Shown: positions 29,610 through 38,339 of the stretch, one piece after another
Layout: each line of letters starts with the position of its first letter
How positions within the stretch are numbered: position 1 is the first letter of the stretch
Assembly (NCBI RefSeq): GCF_000344615.1
Contig: NZ_KB467824.1
Span: 1,763,741 to 1,827,740, forward strand
Direction: 5' to 3'
Origin: Janthinobacterium sp. CG3
GTDB lineage: Bacteria; Pseudomonadota; Gammaproteobacteria; Burkholderiales; Burkholderiaceae_D
DNA length: 64,000 nucleotides
The notes under the pieces: model-generated
Seen by the model: the letters and a program-made list of their open reading frames with translations, nothing else
Told to the model about the DNA's origin: nothing
The model's database searches: none
Position numbers and translations under genes: made by a program

Positions 29610-29718
29610 CGCCGATGGCGACGCCGCGCCGGTCAAAGTCAAAAAGCCGGCCGCGAGGAAGGCCGCGGCCAAGACGCCCGCGGCAAAACCGCGCACCGCA
29701 AGCCGTAAAACCGGGTAA
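29610..29718 (+). other. out-of-frame Lys-rich tail of Ku
   Basis: The frame one base off from Ku encodes DGDAAPVKVKKPAARKAAAK and further Lys/Pro/Ala residues, ending at a TAA at 29716-29718. This is a typical Ku C-terminal extension. It looks like coding sequence cut off by a frameshift at the GC tract just before. Confidence 0.6.
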
Positions 29719-29892
29719 GGCCGGCGACGTCAATTGAAACAACGACAAGCAGTGCGAATGAAATCGACAGACCCATCGCGCGGACCGCGCGTCGAATTAC
29801 AACAACAGAAACTATATTATGATTACAATCGGGCGCATGCGGCGCCGCACGCGGCGCCGCCCACATGACAATTACATAAAGACTACGACTAC

Positions 29893-30087
29893 ATGCGCCT
29901 CCTCATTTCCCTGATTTTTCCGTGGCTGACCTTCTTCACCATCGGCCGTCCGATAGCCGGCATCATCTGCCTGATTTTGCAGATCACCCTGATCGGCTGG
30001 ATTCCAGCGGCGATCTGGTCGGTCTACGCGCTGAGCCAGTACAACACCGACAAGAAGATCGCCGAGGCGCTGCAACAGCGCAGCTAA
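29893..30087 (+). CDS. Pmp3/YqaE-like small membrane protein
   Basis: A 64-residue protein with two membrane helices (about 4-30 and 32-50) and a charged tail (NTDKKIAEALQQ). The order of motifs (FPWLTFFTIGRPIAGIICLI, then QITLIGWIPAAIWSVYAL) fits the YqaE/Pmp3 family, which affects membrane potential and is often stress-induced. The preceding 170 bases are AT-rich and may hold its promoter. It lies between Ku and LigD but has no shown link to end joining. Confidence 0.75.
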   Translation: MRLLISLIFPWLTFFTIGRPIAGIICLILQITLIGWIPAAIWSVYALSQYNTDKKIAEALQQRS

Positions 30088-30220
30088 GGCCACTGCGGCG
30101 TAGCGGCCGCAACGCCAGCACCCCGTTATTTGGAATGATACGTTGCTCTTTTCACAATTCCCTATACGCTCTAGGCCGCAGTGGGGTGCCAAGGCCCCGT
30201 TCGGCCAGCTCAATACCGGC

Positions 30221-32740
30221 TTAATCGCCCTTGTGTTGGCGCGGATCGAAACCCAGCCTTTTCATCGCTGCCGTCAGACTGCGCGCGCTCTTGGCGTAGG
30301 CGGCCCACGGCTCGTTGCCGCGGTCCAGGCGGGTATGCACGGTGGCCACCGTCCACTGGTCGCCCCGTTTGACGGCGGCCAGCTCGTCCCAGTCCAGCGG
30401 CACCGAAATGCCCAACCCCGGCCGGGCCCGCGCCGACCAGGCGCACACCGTGGTCGCGCCGCGGCCGTTGCGCAGATAGTCGATAAAAATTTTGCCGACC
30501 CGGTTGGACGGGCCGCTTTTCAGCACGAAACGCTCCGGTATGGTCTGCGCCATGTGCGCCACGACCGCTTGCGAAAACGCCTTCACCACGTCCCAGCCGT
30601 AAAACGGTTTGATCGGCACCACCACGTGCAAGCCCTTGCCGCCGCTGGTTTTCAGGAACGACTGCAAGCCCAGTTCGTCGAGCATCGCCCGCATCAGCCG
30701 CGCGCCCTCCTGGATCGCCTTCCACTCGACGTCCTTGCCGGGGTCGAGGTCGAAGACGATGCGGTTCGGCGTCTCGTAGCGCGCGGCGAAGGCGTTCTGG
30801 GTGTGGAACTCGACCACGTTCCACTGCGCCGCGCCGAGCAGGCCCTGCAGCGTCGCCACCTCCAGCATCTGCGCGTGTTCCGGGTCGAGCGCCGCGTCGA
30901 GCTGCGTGACGCCGGGCAGCTTGCCGCTGTCGGCGTGCTTCTGGAAAAACAGCTCGCCGCCGACGCCCGACGGCGCCCGCACCAGCGACACCGGGCGCGC
31001 CTTCAAATGCGCCAGCATCAGTTGGCCGACCAGCGCGTAGTAGCGCACCAGGCCGATCTTGGTGGTGCCGCTGTCGGCGTCGATAAGGCGCTCGGGGTTG
31101 CTCACCTTCAGGCCGGGCGGCAAACTGCCCTTGACGCCCGGCCGGTCGACACTGTCCATGCCATCCTCCATATGCAAGGGAATTTCGCGGGTGATCGCGC
31201 TCGGCTTCTTGTCGGCGCGCAGGCCATGGAATACCGCGTGGCGCAGCGAGCCGCCCCGGGTCCACTCGGAAAAGCTGACCTCGGCCAGCAATTGCGGCTT
31301 GACCCAGTGCGATTTCCTGGCGATCTCGGCACAGGCTTCGAACGGGCATTGCTCGCTGTCGAGCCGCGCCAGGCGCCGCTTCAAGTCGCGCAGCGCGGCC
31401 TCGTTGAAGCCGCTGCCGACGTTGCCGGCGTAGCGCAGCCGGCCGCGCTCGTCGTACGTGCCCAGCAGCAAAGAGCCGATGCCGGTGCGTCCGCCCTGCG
31501 GATCGGTGTAGCCGCCGATGACGAACTCCTGGCGCTGGCCGCATTTGAGCTTGATCCAGTCCGCCGAGCGCCGCGTCACGTAGGGCGAACCGCGGCGCTT
31601 GCCGATCACGCCCTCCAGCCCCAGCTTGCAGGCGGCGGCGACGATGTCCTGCGGCGCGGCGTCGAGCTGGACGCTGAAGCGCACCGCCGGCTGTTGCGGC
31701 GCCCGTTCCAGCGCGCCCTGCAGCAAGGCGCGGCGCGTCTCCAACGGCAGCGGGCGCAGGTCGCGGCCGTCGAGGAAGGGCGCGTCGAACAAAAAATACA
31801 CGATCTCGGCGGTGGACTCGTCGTCGAAGGCTTGCTGCAGCAAGCCGAAGTCGGGCCGCCCCTGCTCGTCGTGGACGACGATTTCGCCGTCGTACCAGCC
31901 GCACGGCAGCCCCATCCGCGCCAGCGCCGCGCGCAAGGGTTCGAGCTTGCGGCTCCAGTCGTGGCCGTTGCGGGTGAATAATTGCACGCGCTCGCCGTCG
32001 ATGCGGCTGAGGATGCGGTAGCCGTCGAATTTCAGTTCGAACAGCCAGTCCTCGGCCGACGTCGGCGCAGCGTCCACCAGCGTCGCCAACTGCGGCGCCA
32101 GCGTGGCCGGCAACGCCACCGGTTCCAGCTCCGCCGGCGGCGCGGCGGCGCCCTGCCGAGCCGCGGCCGGGCCGGCCGCTTGGGCGCGCGTCGGCGGCGG
32201 CAGCGCCTTGACGCTGTCGGGCATTTCATCGACCACGCTGAACTCGGCCGCCGGGCGGGCGAAACCGTCCTTCTCTTTGATCAGCAACCAGGGTTGCTGT
32301 TTTTCGCCCTTGCCCTTCATGCGCACCAACACCCATTTGCCGTGCATCTTGTGTCCGTGCAGCTCGAACTTCAGATTGCCGGCGGCGTAAGCCTGGTGCG
32401 GTTCCTCCAGCGGCTGCCAGGTGCCCTTGTCCCAGATGACCACCTTGCCGGCGCCATATTGATGCTCGGGGATCGTGCCCTCGAAACTGGAGTAGGAAAT
32501 CGGATGATCCTCGACGTGTACCGCCATCCGCTTATCCTTGGTGTCGTAGCTCGGTCCCTTGGGCACCGCCCAGCTCTTCATGGTGCCGTCCAGTTCCAGG
32601 CGGAAATCATAGTGCAGACGGCTGGCCCAGTGCTTTTGAATCACGAACGACAAGCTGGCGCCCTGCTCGCCGCCGTCGGCCGGCTCGGGCGTGACGTCGA
32701 AGTTGCGCTTGGCTTTATAGGTTTTCAGTGCGTCCGTCAT
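30221..32740 (-). CDS. ligD: multifunctional DNA ligase LigD
   Basis: An 839-residue ATP-dependent ligase for end joining, with domains in Pseudomonas order. The 3'-phosphoesterase is at about 20-165 (LHYDFRLELDG, HVEDHPISYSSFEGTIPEHQYGAG). The ligase is at about 205-510, with the adenylated Lys in ELKFDGYRI (Lys237). The polymerase/primase is at about 540-830, with the catalytic acids in FDLDPG. All catalytic motifs look complete. It is transcribed towards Ku, leaving the Pmp3-like gene between. Confidence 0.97.
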   Translation of the reverse strand: MTDALKTYKAKRNFDVTPEPADGGEQGASLSFVIQKHWASRLHYDFRLELDGTMKSWAVPKGPSYDTKDKRMAVHVEDHPISYSSFEGTIPEHQYGAGKVVIWDKGTWQPLEEPHQAYAAGNLKFELHGHKMHGKWVLVRMKGKGEKQQPWLLIKEKDGFARPAAEFSVVDEMPDSVKALPPPTRAQAAGPAAARQGAAAPPAELEPVALPATLAPQLATLVDAAPTSAEDWLFELKFDGYRILSRIDGERVQLFTRNGHDWSRKLEPLRAALARMGLPCGWYDGEIVVHDEQGRPDFGLLQQAFDDESTAEIVYFLFDAPFLDGRDLRPLPLETRRALLQGALERAPQQPAVRFSVQLDAAPQDIVAAACKLGLEGVIGKRRGSPYVTRRSADWIKLKCGQRQEFVIGGYTDPQGGRTGIGSLLLGTYDERGRLRYAGNVGSGFNEAALRDLKRRLARLDSEQCPFEACAEIARKSHWVKPQLLAEVSFSEWTRGGSLRHAVFHGLRADKKPSAITREIPLHMEDGMDSVDRPGVKGSLPPGLKVSNPERLIDADSGTTKIGLVRYYALVGQLMLAHLKARPVSLVRAPSGVGGELFFQKHADSGKLPGVTQLDAALDPEHAQMLEVATLQGLLGAAQWNVVEFHTQNAFAARYETPNRIVFDLDPGKDVEWKAIQEGARLMRAMLDELGLQSFLKTSGGKGLHVVVPIKPFYGWDVVKAFSQAVVAHMAQTIPERFVLKSGPSNRVGKIFIDYLRNGRGATTVCAWSARARPGLGISVPLDWDELAAVKRGDQWTVATVHTRLDRGNEPWAAYAKSARSLTAAMKRLGFDPRQHKGD

Positions 32741-32897
32741 AGCTGGCCCGTGGTTGGCGACGATTCCAGTCTACGGCGCGGCGCCGGGGCGCACGGTACG
32801 CCAGCTAACAGAGCGGTGCGGCGGATTAAGCGCGCGACGGAGTGCGCGGCTTCGGGCGAGCGTGGCCGACAATCGCGCGTCCACCTTCTCCGGCGCC

Positions 32898-32926
32898 GAT
32901 TGTAAGCGGATGTAATAGCCGTCAAC
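32898..32926 (+). repeat. promoter repeat, copy 1
   Basis: TTGTAAGCGGATGTAAT followed 4 bases later by GTCAAC, 110 bases before the first Lys/Ala-rich gene. It contains two TGTAA half-sites ten bases apart, the spacing used by OmpR/CpxR-type regulators. Almost identical to the copy at 33415. Confidence 0.65.
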
Positions 32927-33007
32927 GCGGCGGACTCGGCCCGCGTTCTTTGCTCATGAGACGGGAATTGACCCGCTTGATGAACACCACCACTTGAGGC
33001 CTGCAAC

Positions 33008-33370
33008 ATGAAAAAAGTAATCGCTACCCTGATCGCCGCACTGTTCGCAACCGCCGCGTTTGCCACGACGCCGGCACCGGCTGCGGCGCCTGTCGCCGTC
33101 GCCTCCGCCCCGGCCGTTGCCGTCGTCAAGGCCGACGCCAAACAAGCCAAGGAAGTGGCCAAGGCGGACGCCAAGGAAACCAAGGCTGTCGTCAAGGCAG
33201 ACGCCAAAGAAGCGGTAGCCGTGGCCGGCGCGACAGCGGACGTCGCCGGCGCCAAGGCCGACGCCAAAGTCAGCAAGGCCAAGGCCCACCGCAAGGCATC
33301 GAAAGCAAAGGCAAAAGCCCACGCCGATGCGGCGAAAGTCGAAGCCAAGGAAGCCGCGCCTGCGCAGTAA
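33008..33370 (+). CDS. secreted Lys/Ala-rich repeat protein 1
   Basis: A 120-residue protein. The signal peptide (1-19, MKKVIATLIAALFATAAFA) is followed by a Pro/Ala spacer and then repeated KADAK(E/Q) units (KADAKQAKEVAKADAKETKA) to the end. The mature part is nearly all Lys, Ala, Asp, Glu and Val and should form a long charged helix, as in histone-H1-like or LEA-like proteins. It is one of three tandem paralogues sharing the signal peptide, repeats and promoter element. The role is unknown; binding to polyanions or envelope protection are possibilities. Confidence 0.75.
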   Translation: MKKVIATLIAALFATAAFATTPAPAAAPVAVASAPAVAVVKADAKQAKEVAKADAKETKAVVKADAKEAVAVAGATADVAGAKADAKVSKAKAHRKASKAKAKAHADAAKVEAKEAAPAQ

Positions 33371-33414
33371 GCCCGGGCTTTCGCAGCACCGATACACGGG
33401 CCGGCGCAGTCAAC

Positions 33415-33443
33415 GATTGTAAGCGGATGTAATACAGGTCAAC
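33415..33443 (+). repeat. promoter repeat, copy 2
   Basis: Same 17-base core as copy 1 and the same trailing GTCAAC, 107 bases before the second paralogue. Conservation of non-coding sequence at a fixed distance points to a regulatory site or a recent duplication. Confidence 0.65.
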
Positions 33444-33521
33444 CCGCCGCGCCGGCCAAACGTTTTTAGCTCAGCAGCACCGAATTGCACAACAACTCAC
33501 TTACCGCCAAAGGACTACACC

Positions 33522-33938
33522 ATGCATAAAGTAATCGCCACCTTGATCGCCTCCCTGTTCGCAACCGCAGCGTTCGCCGTCACGCCAGCGCCTGCCGCGG
33601 CGCCTGTTGCAGTCTCCGCCGCCGTCTCCGCGCCTGGCGTTCCTCTGCTCAAAGCCGAAGCGAAACAAGCCAAGGAAGCGGCCAAGGCCGACGCCAAGGA
33701 AACCAAGGCGGTCGTCAAGGCCGACGCCAAAGAAGCGGTAGCTGTCGCCGGCGCAAAAGAAGAAGTCGTCGCCGCCAAAGCCGACGCCAAGGTAAGCAAG
33801 GCCAAGGCGCATCACAAGGCAGCCGACACGAAAACAAAAGCCGCCGCCGACGTCGCCAAAGCCGACGCCAAAGAAGTCAAGGCCGACGCGCATGTCGCAG
33901 CGAAAGTCGACGCAACCGCGGCGACCCCGGCCAAGTAA
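33522..33938 (+). CDS. secreted Lys/Ala-rich repeat protein 2
   Basis: A 138-residue paralogue of the preceding protein with a near-identical signal peptide (ends TAAFA) and KADAKE-type repeats. It is longer by about 18 residues, with an extra repeat (VAKADAKEVKADAHVAAKVD) near the C-terminus. The leader (CAGCACCGAAT...AAAGGACTAC) is shared with the third copy, so the duplication included regulatory sequence. No Cys, Trp or Tyr is seen in the mature part. Confidence 0.75.
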   Translation: MHKVIATLIASLFATAAFAVTPAPAAAPVAVSAAVSAPGVPLLKAEAKQAKEAAKADAKETKAVVKADAKEAVAVAGAKEEVVAAKADAKVSKAKAHHKAADTKTKAAADVAKADAKEVKADAHVAAKVDATAATPAK

Positions 33939-33976
33939 CTCGCACCTTCAGCCACGACGCCATGGCCGGCAAAATG

Positions 33977-34006
33977 AATTGCAAACGGGACGTAATTGAT
34001 GTCAAC
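33977..34006 (+). repeat. promoter repeat, copy 3 (diverged)
   Basis: ATTGCAAACGGGACGTAAT followed by GTCAAC, 113 bases before the third paralogue. One extra base changes the half-site spacing to 11. Key bases (GTAAT, GTCAAC) are kept. Confidence 0.5.
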
Positions 34007-34089
34007 GCGCAGCGCCGGCCGAACGTTTTAGGCTGAGCAGCACCGAATCGAACACACAGCACAACCCTATCCCACTAAAGGACTACGCC

Positions 34090-34443
34090 ATGAAAAAAGT
34101 AATCGCTACCCTGATCGCCTCCCTGTTCGCAACCGCGGCGTTCGCCACCACCCCGGCCGCATCGACGCCTGCCGTGCCGGTCGTCAAAGCCGAAGCGAAA
34201 CAAGCCAAGGAAGTGGCCAAGGCCGACGCCAAAGAAACCAAGGCGGTAGTCAAGGCTGACGCCAAAGAAGCGGCGGCCGTGGCCGGTGCGAAAGAGGACG
34301 TTGCCAGCGCCAAAAGCGACACCAAGGTCAGCAAAGCCAAAGCCCATCGCAAGGCGGCCAAAACCAAGGCCAAAGCCAAAGCGCACACCGACGAAGTGAA
34401 AGCGGAAGCGGTGCCGGCGGTGCCAGCGGTGCCAGCGAAGTAA
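34090..34443 (+). CDS. secreted Lys/Ala-rich repeat protein 3
   Basis: A 117-residue third copy, with signal peptide MKKVIATLIASLFATAAFA and the same KADAKE repeats. Its C-terminus differs, ending in a short VPAVPAVPAK Pro/Val repeat. Low-complexity Lys codons and repeats make further recombination likely. A strong terminator follows 16 bases after the stop and closes the cluster. Confidence 0.75.
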   Translation: MKKVIATLIASLFATAAFATTPAASTPAVPVVKAEAKQAKEVAKADAKETKAVVKADAKEAAAVAGAKEDVASAKSDTKVSKAKAHRKAAKTKAKAKAHTDEVKAEAVPAVPAVPAK

Positions 34444-34458
34444 TTCTTCGGTAGGTGA

Positions 34459-34492
34459 ATGGAAAAAGACAGGTTCGCCTGTCTTTTTCCAT
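34459..34492 (+). terminator. rho-independent terminator
   Basis: A perfect 15-base stem (ATGGAAAAAGACAGG with its complement) around a TTCG tetraloop, with A- and T-runs inside the arms. It can serve both the Lys/Ala-rich genes and, in reverse, the LysR gene that ends at 34521. Confidence 0.9.
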
Positions 34493-34520
34493 TGGCGCGG
34501 GCGCTTGCTTGCGCCGCCGC

Positions 34521-35393
34521 TTACGAAGCGGCCTCGTCAAGCATCCAATCGCGCAGTTGCAGCGCCTCCGGGCGCGCCAGCGAGCGCTCGGGGTAGGCCA
34601 GGTAGTAGCCGAGCCGGCCTTTCATCGCCGCTGGGAATACCTGGACCAGCCTGTTCGCCGCCAGATCGGCGCTTACCAGCGCCAGCGGCGCCAGCGCCAG
34701 GCCGGCGCCGGCGCGCGCCGCCTCCAGCACCGCGTTCGACTCGACGAACACCGGTCCGCGCGCCGCCAGCGCCGGCGCAAAACCGGCCTCCGCCAGCCAT
34801 ACGCGCCAGTCGCCGCGGTGCTCGTCGTGCAGCAGCACGCACGCCCCCATCTGTTCGGCGTTGCGCGGCGGCGCCTGCGCCGCCGCGGCCACCACCACCA
34901 AGTCGTCGTCAAACAACTTGTGCACGCGCAGTTCGGGATACTCGCCCACCCCGTGCCGCACCGCGAAGTCGATGCGCTCGCGGGCCAGGTCGGACACCCG
35001 GTTCGACGCCTTGATGCGCACGTCGACGTGCGGCGAGATCGCCTCGAACCGCGCCAGCCGCGGCACCAGCCATTGCGCCGCGAAGCCGGGCGTGCAGCTG
35101 ATCGTCAGTGGTAAACCCGCCGGCCCGCCGCGCAATTGCGCCGTTGCCTGCGCAATACCATGCAAGGCCCGCTGCACGGCGGCGAAATAGGCCTCGCCCT
35201 GCGCGCTCAACGCCAGACGGCGGGCGCCGCGCTCGAACAGCGCGACGCCGACGCTTTCCTCCAGCCGCTTCAACTGCAAGCTGACGGCGCCTTTCGTCAC
35301 GTGCAGCTCGTCGGCCGCCGCCGACAGGTTCAGGTGGCGCGCCGCCGCCTCGAAGGCGCGCAGGCTGTGCAACGGAGGTAGTGGCAATTTCAT
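34521..35393 (-). CDS. LysR-family regulator (GcvA-like)
   Basis: A 290-residue LysR-type regulator. The helix-turn-helix lies at about 5-65 (LRAFEAAARHLNLSAAADELHVTKGAVSLQLKRLEE), followed by a periplasmic-binding-protein-like effector domain (about 90-290). The pattern resembles GcvA and AmpR. I chose the ATG at 35393 (MKLPLPPLHSLRAFE); the frame extends to 35438, but the family begins near here. It is divergent from the decarboxylase at 35534, which it most likely controls. Confidence 0.9.
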   Translation of the reverse strand: MKLPLPPLHSLRAFEAAARHLNLSAAADELHVTKGAVSLQLKRLEESVGVALFERGARRLALSAQGEAYFAAVQRALHGIAQATAQLRGGPAGLPLTISCTPGFAAQWLVPRLARFEAISPHVDVRIKASNRVSDLARERIDFAVRHGVGEYPELRVHKLFDDDLVVVAAAAQAPPRNAEQMGACVLLHDEHRGDWRVWLAEAGFAPALAARGPVFVESNAVLEAARAGAGLALAPLALVSADLAANRLVQVFPAAMKGRLGYYLAYPERSLARPEALQLRDWMLDEAAS

Positions 35394-35533
35394 GTTGAGT
35401 TTTACTAAACCTGGGCGAGTGAATAAATCGGTGTCCACGGTATCGGGGCGGCGTTACACTGCCATCGAACATCCCGGCGCGCGGCGCTTCGCTCCATGCC
35501 GCGGCCAAGTCCCTTATCGTATAGGAAAAATAT

Positions 35534-36961
35534 ATGTCCGAACATCAGCAATCCGACGATTTATTGCGCCGCACGATGGCGCACGCGCAGACTTATCTGC
35601 ACGGCCTGGCCGATTCGCGGGTCGCCGCGACGGCTTCGCTGGAGCAACTGCGCGCCCGCCTGCACACGCCGCTGCCGCGCCACGCCTCCGACCCCGCCGC
35701 GGTGATCGACCAGTTGGTCAGCGACACCGCCGACGGCCTGGTCGGCAGCGGCGGCGGACGTTTCTTCGCCTGGGTCATCGGCGGCACGCTGCCGGCGGCG
35801 CTGGCGGCCGACTGGCTGACGTCGACCTGGGACCAGAACGCCGCCATCCACGCCTGCAGTCCGGCCGAGGCGGTCATCGAGGAGGTTTGCGGCGCCTGGC
35901 TCAAGGAGCTGTTGGGCCTGCCGGCGCAGGCCAGCTTCGCCTTGACCACCGGCTCGCAGATGGCCCACACGACTGCGCTGGCGGCGGCGCGCCACGCCCT
36001 GTTGGCTCGCCGCGGCTGGGACGTCGAGGCGCTGGGCCTGCACGGCGCGCCGCGCATCCGCATTATCACCAGCGACCAGCACCACGGCTCGATCGCGCGC
36101 AGCGCCCGGCTACTGGGTTTCGGCACCGCCGCCATTACCGTGCTGGCGTCGGACGCCGACGGCAAGCTGGCGGCGCCGGCGCTGCTGGCCGCGCTGGAGC
36201 GCGAGCCAGCCACCGCGACCATCGTGGCGCTGCAGGCGGGCGACCTGAACACCGGCGCCTTCGACGACTTCGCGACGCTGATTCCGCTGGCGCGTTCGCG
36301 CGGCGCCTGGGTGCATATCGATGGCGCGTTTGGCTTGTGGGCGGCGTCCAGCGCGTCGTTGCGGCACCTGACGGCGGGCCTGGAGCAAGCCGATTCCTGG
36401 GTCACCGACGGCCACAAGTGGCTGAACGTGCCCTACGACTGCGGTTACGTGTTCGTTGCCGACAGCGCGGCGCACTTCGGCGCCACCTCGCACCGCGAAA
36501 GCTATATGATCGACGTCGAGGGCGCGCGCGACCAGATCGACTGGAGTCTGGAATGGTCGCGGCGCGGGCGCGGCGTCGCCACCTACGCGGCGCTGCGCCA
36601 GCTGGGCCAAAGCGGCGTCGCCGATTTGATCGAGCGCACCTGCCGCCACGCCCGGGCGCTGGTGGCCGGCATCGGCGCGCTCGCCGGCGCGCAGGTGGTG
36701 TGGAGTTCGCAGGTCAACCAGGGGCTGGTACGCTTTCTCGACAGTCGCGCCGGCGCCGGCGAGGACGACCACGACCGCTTCACCGACGCCGTCGTCGCGG
36801 CGATCACCGACGGCGGCGAGGCGTTTTTCGGCGGCACCACCTGGCGCGGCAGGCGCTGCATGCGCGTGTCGGTGTGCAACTGGCGCACCGGCGCGGCCGA
36901 CGTCGAACGCACCGTGCGCGCGGTGGCGCGGGTTCTGGCGGCAATGCGCCAGGCGGGCTAG
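35534..36961 (+). CDS. PLP-dependent group II decarboxylase-like enzyme
   Basis: A 475-residue fold-type I PLP enzyme of the aromatic-L-amino-acid/glutamate decarboxylase group. The PLP Lys is in TDGHKWLNVPYDCG (Lys295); HIDGAFGLWA carries the Asp that contacts the pyridine nitrogen, and SDQHHGSIARSARLLGFG carries the stacking His. Length is normal. Substrate (aromatic amino acid, aspartate or other) cannot be decided. GGAAAAATAT precedes the ATG. Confidence 0.88.
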   Translation: MSEHQQSDDLLRRTMAHAQTYLHGLADSRVAATASLEQLRARLHTPLPRHASDPAAVIDQLVSDTADGLVGSGGGRFFAWVIGGTLPAALAADWLTSTWDQNAAIHACSPAEAVIEEVCGAWLKELLGLPAQASFALTTGSQMAHTTALAAARHALLARRGWDVEALGLHGAPRIRIITSDQHHGSIARSARLLGFGTAAITVLASDADGKLAAPALLAALEREPATATIVALQAGDLNTGAFDDFATLIPLARSRGAWVHIDGAFGLWAASSASLRHLTAGLEQADSWVTDGHKWLNVPYDCGYVFVADSAAHFGATSHRESYMIDVEGARDQIDWSLEWSRRGRGVATYAALRQLGQSGVADLIERTCRHARALVAGIGALAGAQVVWSSQVNQGLVRFLDSRAGAGEDDHDRFTDAVVAAITDGGEAFFGGTTWRGRRCMRVSVCNWRTGAADVERTVRAVARVLAAMRQAG

Positions 36962-37164
36962 CCTGCCCGCGGCGCCTGCCAGGCCGCCTTGTAGGCGCCG
37001 CGGGCGACGTAGAGGTCGTCGAGCCGCTCGACAGAGGTGCTCTTTGGCTCCAACCGGCCGGACGACGCCCTGGCGCGCCGCGCATGTTGTTGGCACCACG
37101 ACCGATGCGATACCCGTGGTCCGGCAACCGGCAAGCGAAGCGTGCGCCCGCGCAACACCTTGTC

Positions 37165-38109
37165 TTACTTCCCAGTGTCGAGCCAATGCACCAGCCCCTG
37201 CGTGTTCAACTCCAGATCGGTCTCCCAGAACGCCAGCATGGCCATGTCGGCCAGCGCGCAGCCGTGCGCGCGCGTCTCGTCCAACAGATAGCCGGCCATG
37301 GCCGCCTTGATCCGCGCGTGCCGGGCGGCGCCCGCCCCTTGCTCGGCCAGCGCCAGCGCGACCAGGACGTCAAGGCGGCGGCGCAGGTCGGCGCCGGCTT
37401 GCGCAACGCCCGTCAATTGGCCGTAATGGGTCAGGTACAGCGCCGGCGGCGCCAGGCTCAGCAGGCGGGAAATCGAGGCGCGCATCGGCCCCGGCTCAAA
37501 CTGGCTCGGCGTGGTGGTCGGAAAAATGAACTGGCGGCCGTCGACGTCGAGCTGGCGATACGACAGGCCGAACATGTCGCCGGTAAAGATGGCACCGGTG
37601 CGCTCGTCGACGATGCAGATGTGGTGGCGCGCGTGGCCCGGCGTGTCGAGGCAGCTCAGCCGGCGCCCGGCCAGGGACAGCGCGTGGCCGTCGGCCGCCT
37701 CGACGATGCGCTGCGGCGGCACCGGCACGATTTCGCCGTAGACCCGCTGGACATAGTCGGCGCCGTACACCGCCGACACGCCGGCGACCAGCTTGGACGG
37801 CTCGGCCATGTGCCGGGCGCCGCGCGGATGCACCACCAGCGTGGCGTTGGGAAAGGCGCGCATCATGGCGCCGGCCCCGCCGGCGTGGTCCAGATGGATA
37901 TGCGTCAGGATGACGTAATCCACCGCGGCGGCGTCCAGCCCGACCCTGGCCAGGGCAGCCAGCGCGGTCGGCAGCGATGCGTTGGTGCCGGTGTCGATGA
38001 AGGCGGCGCGGCCGTCCTCGACCAGCAGGTGGATGGCCGCCAGCAGCGGCCGCACATAGCCGGAATCGAACGCGGTAATGCCGTTGCCGTAATCTCTCCA
38101 GTCGTACAC
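37165..38109 (-). CDS. metallo-beta-lactamase-fold hydrolase
   Basis: A 314-residue MBL-fold protein. The zinc motif is THIHLDHAGG (HxHxDH), with further ligands in VVHPRGARHM, DTPGHARHH and FTGDMFG. The C-terminal 90 residues are helical. I chose the GTG at 38109 because AGGAGG lies 6 bases upstream; the open frame runs to 38208 without another good site. It could be a thioesterase, lactonase or glyoxalase II-like hydrolase. The 203 bases after it (36962-37164) hold no convincing gene. Confidence 0.85.
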   Translation of the reverse strand: MYDWRDYGNGITAFDSGYVRPLLAAIHLLVEDGRAAFIDTGTNASLPTALAALARVGLDAAAVDYVILTHIHLDHAGGAGAMMRAFPNATLVVHPRGARHMAEPSKLVAGVSAVYGADYVQRVYGEIVPVPPQRIVEAADGHALSLAGRRLSCLDTPGHARHHICIVDERTGAIFTGDMFGLSYRQLDVDGRQFIFPTTTPSQFEPGPMRASISRLLSLAPPALYLTHYGQLTGVAQAGADLRRRLDVLVALALAEQGAGAARHARIKAAMAGYLLDETRAHGCALADMAMLAFWETDLELNTQGLVHWLDTGK

Positions 38110-38339
38110 CCGCAACCTCCTGTCGTGAATCAATCGATGCACCGCCAGCCCGGGCGATGCGCTCCGGGCATGCTGCGCTGATATTACAGCGAAATTGAGG
38201 GGTATCAACTAAAGCCGGCGCCGCTTGCCGCAAAATACACACTGGCGGCTTAGGCACGGCGGCCGCAGCTCCCTTGCGCGTCGCTAGCGCCCCACCCGCC
38301 CGGCACCCTTTGATGGCCCCTCCTTCAGGAGACGCAGCA

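Noticed and set aside
27738-29696. 652-codon minus-strand frame opposite the SDR and Ku genes
   Set aside because: Shadow frame; the plus strand carries complete SDR and Ku motifs.
32898-34006. Repeats between the Lys/Ala-rich genes as a CRISPR array
   Set aside because: Only three diverged copies about 500 bases apart with genes between; they are promoter repeats.
36958-37158. 66-codon minus-strand frame after the decarboxylase
   Set aside because: No ribosome site or recognisable motif; the basic composition is typical of a chance GC-rich frame.
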